64,000 bases of DNA. Origin: Leeuwenhoekiella sp044542075 (GTDB taxonomy: Bacteria; Bacteroidota; Bacteroidia; Flavobacteriales; Flavobacteriaceae). The position numbers and the translations under genes are program-made. Under the pieces are notes generated by a model that had not been told where the DNA came from, searched no databases, and was given only the letters and a program-made list of their open reading frames with translations. The DNA lies in contig NZ_JBITTU010000006.1 in assembly GCF_044542075.1 (NCBI RefSeq), positions 1 through 64,000 on the forward strand, in the 5' to 3' direction. Of the stretch, positions 62,482 to 64,000 are shown one piece after another (position 1 is the stretch's first letter; each line of letters starts with the position of its first letter).

Positions 62482-63165
62482 ATGAAAACTATTTTAATTT
62501 TAGCTATCACAGCTATGACTACATTAGCAAATGCTCAACAAATACAACCATCTGTAAGCGTAACGGGCGAAGGTAAAGTAATTGCTGTACCAGACGAAGT
62601 GACTATTAGTCTGGGTGTACAAACACAAGGCAAAGTTGCTCAAACTGTAAAGTCTGAAAATGACGCTTCAGTAGATAAAGTGTTAGCCTTTTTAATGAAA
62701 ATGAATATCCCTCAAAATCAGGTACAGACTGAATATGTTAGCTTAAATAAAAACTACGATTACAATACAAAAACTTATAACTACAACGCCAGCCAGACTA
62801 TTTCTGTAAAAATTAAAGATTTAGCACGATACGACGAGGTAATGTCTGGTCTTGTAGCTTCTGGTATTAATACTATAAATGGTGTTGATTTTGGCTCTTC
62901 AAAGATGGAAACATACGAGGCTGAAGCACGTAAAAAAGCAGTAGCTAATGCAAAAATGAAAGCACAAGAATATGCAGGTGTTCTTAATCAAAAAATAGGG
63001 AAAGCTCTTATGATTGCAGAACAAGGCACAAGCGCACCACAACCACAGCCTATGTACAAAACAGCAATGATGTCTGAGTCTATGGATTCTTCTCAGCGAA
63101 CTTTAGCTCCCGGAGAAATAACAATAACTTCAAAAATTCAAATTAGCTTTGAGCTTTTAAATTAA
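62482..63165 (+). CDS. SIMPL-domain (DUF541) exported protein
   Basis: A 227-aa protein with a signal peptide (about 1-18, ANAQQ) and a SIMPL domain (about 22-225; VSVTGEGKVIAVPDEVTISLG motif split by the family loop; later ARKKAVANAKMKAQEYA). Periplasmic or outer-membrane; function unclear, linked elsewhere to stress and to BP26-type channels. Confidence 0.88.
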   Translation: MKTILILAITAMTTLANAQQIQPSVSVTGEGKVIAVPDEVTISLGVQTQGKVAQTVKSENDASVDKVLAFLMKMNIPQNQVQTEYVSLNKNYDYNTKTYNYNASQTISVKIKDLARYDEVMSGLVASGINTINGVDFGSSKMETYEAEARKKAVANAKMKAQEYAGVLNQKIGKALMIAEQGTSAPQPQPMYKTAMMSESMDSSQRTLAPGEITITSKIQISFELLN

Positions 63166-63203
63166 GAATGATCCGGTTTTAAATCGGCAATAGAAAATAA
63201 CTC

Positions 63204-63242
63204 GAAGGATCTACAAATCACGTTTGTAGGTCCTTCTTTTTT
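63204..63242 (+). terminator. Terminator overlapping the end of the convergent gene
   Basis: Stem GAAGGA-t-CTACAAA (63204-63217) / TTTGTAG-g-TCCTTC (63223-63236), then T7 on the plus strand. It ends the SIMPL transcript while its inner arms also encode the last codons of the minus-strand GNAT gene (stop at 63211). Confidence 0.75.
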
Positions 63243-64000
63243 TATGCATTATGTGTTCATAATTCTTCCACAATTGCTGTATTGCTTTATTCTCTTCCAG
63301 CTCAGGATTTGTTTCTACCTGAGTGATTCCGTTAGCAGAAAATAAATCTTGCATTGCTTGAAAAATCACTGCGGTAAGACCTTTTCCTTGATATTCAGGA
63401 TCTATACCTATAAGATAAAAAGCTGCTGTATCGTTTTTAGAACGAGCACGTAGCATATGTATAAAACCTAAAGGCCAAAGGCTACCGTTAGCTTTTTTAA
63501 GGGCATTACTAAAGGAAGGCATCGTAATAGCAAAAGAAATTAATTTACCGTTTGCATCTTCGATACATTTAATATAATTGGGATTTATATATTTTATGTA
63601 TTTCTCTTTGTAGTGGTCTATTTGATATTGTTGAATAGGCACAAAGGTGCTTAATTCACTATACGTTTTATTAAGGAGGCCAAACATATCGTCTACGTAC
63701 GGCATAATTTCTTTTGTATTCTTAAAATGAATCATTTTAAGTTTGTAACGTTGTTGTACGATACGCGCAAATTTCTCTACTTTTTCAGGAGATTTTTCTG
63801 GAATTTGAATTTTAAACTCAACCCATTCTGAAGCTTTTTCAAAATTGAGTTTTTCAAAATGCTCCTTGTAATAGGGGTAGTTATACCAGGTAATCATAGT
63901 GTTTAAATACTCAAAACCTTCAATAAGTAATCCCGCTTTTTCCATATTGCTAAAACCTACAGGGCCTTCAATCCACTTTAGATTATTTGCAATACCTATT
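63211..64000 (-). CDS. GNAT-like N-acetyltransferase, 5' end beyond the window
   Basis: The frame has no stop up to the window edge and continues upstream of the Met at 63945 with NNLKWIEGPVGFSNMEKAG, a stretch conserved in this group, so the gene is longer than the 244-aa frame and is truncated here. The C-terminal domain holds the acetyl-CoA loop in YLIGIDPEYQGKGLTAV and ETNPELEENKAI. Similar large GNAT-type proteins are common in Flavobacteriia; substrate unknown. Confidence 0.8.
   Translation of the reverse strand, partial: IGIANNLKWIEGPVGFSNMEKAGLLIEGFEYLNTMITWYNYPYYKEHFEKLNFEKASEWVEFKIQIPEKSPEKVEKFARIVQQRYKLKMIHFKNTKEIMPYVDDMFGLLNKTYSELSTFVPIQQYQIDHYKEKYIKYINPNYIKCIEDANGKLISFAITMPSFSNALKKANGSLWPLGFIHMLRARSKNDTAAFYLIGIDPEYQGKGLTAVIFQAMQDLFSANGITQVETNPELEENKAIQQLWKNYEHIMHKKRRTYKRDL

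Noticed and set aside
1..64000. CRISPR arrays, tRNA or rRNA genes, complete insertion sequences, prophage genes
   Set aside because: None could be recognised on reading; no spacer-repeat arrays, no transposase or integrase reading frames.

Overview
The window is an AT-rich chromosomal segment of a Flavobacteriia bacterium, most likely a marine member of Flavobacteriaceae (the genus cannot be fixed from sequence alone). Lineage signs: TAnnTTTG promoter boxes with few Shine-Dalgarno sequences, a short RpoD-type sigma factor, a two-subunit methylmalonyl-CoA mutase next to ftsB and udk, a double-length NusB, DUF3276 and DUF5683 proteins, and a signal peptidase I with an extra N-terminal membrane domain.

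Layout. 1-1 kb: noncoding sequence with a hairpin and a frameshifted gene relic. 1.0-7.1 kb: a peptide export island on the minus strand (HlyD-type adaptor, C39 peptidase-containing ABC transporter, a six-cysteine double-glycine peptide, and a VKOR-thioredoxin disulfide-forming enzyme). 7.5-19.4 kb: mostly core genes (M14 peptidase, DUF3276, ABC exporter, nusB-DUF1573-yajC, two ferritin-like proteins, DdpX-type dipeptidase, membrane proteins, an SDR). 19.6-25.5 kb: helicase, DUF2490 protein and a ZnuD-like TonB receptor unit. 25.6-39.7 kb: rpoD, PBP1A, SLC13 permease, Crp/Fnr regulator with an SDR, OmpA lipoprotein, FKBP, and the operon parA-parB-DUF5683-dapB-lepB. 39.9-42.2 kb: a second peptide cassette with a hidden 59-aa Cys/His-rich precursor, a class 1 isoprenoid synthase-like protein and a PqqD-M50 membrane protease. 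42.2-47.7 kb: SDR, methylmalonyl-CoA mutase, ftsB, udk. 47.8-54.2 kb: sulfur genes (YeeE/YedE pair, DoxX, Crp/Fnr regulator, MBL-rhodanese protein) interleaved with a transglutaminase and a beta-barrel protein. 54.5-64 kb: sterol desaturase-like protein, DUF3307-SatD, ggt, acpH, glmM, an acyltransferase, a rhomboid, a SIMPL protein and a partial GNAT protein.

The two most interesting parts are the peptide systems. In the first, a secreted peptide whose cysteine spacing resembles an inhibitor cystine knot is encoded with an oxidative-folding enzyme and a dedicated exporter. In the second, a cysteine-rich precursor is encoded with a protein carrying an aspartate-rich prenyl-diphosphate-like motif and a membrane zinc protease, which suggests lipid-type modification followed by intramembrane cleavage. 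In both, a strong hairpin sits directly after the precursor gene. The remainder is typical flavobacterial housekeeping, with a possible shared operator (GTAAC-N4-GTTAC type) before two sulfur genes.
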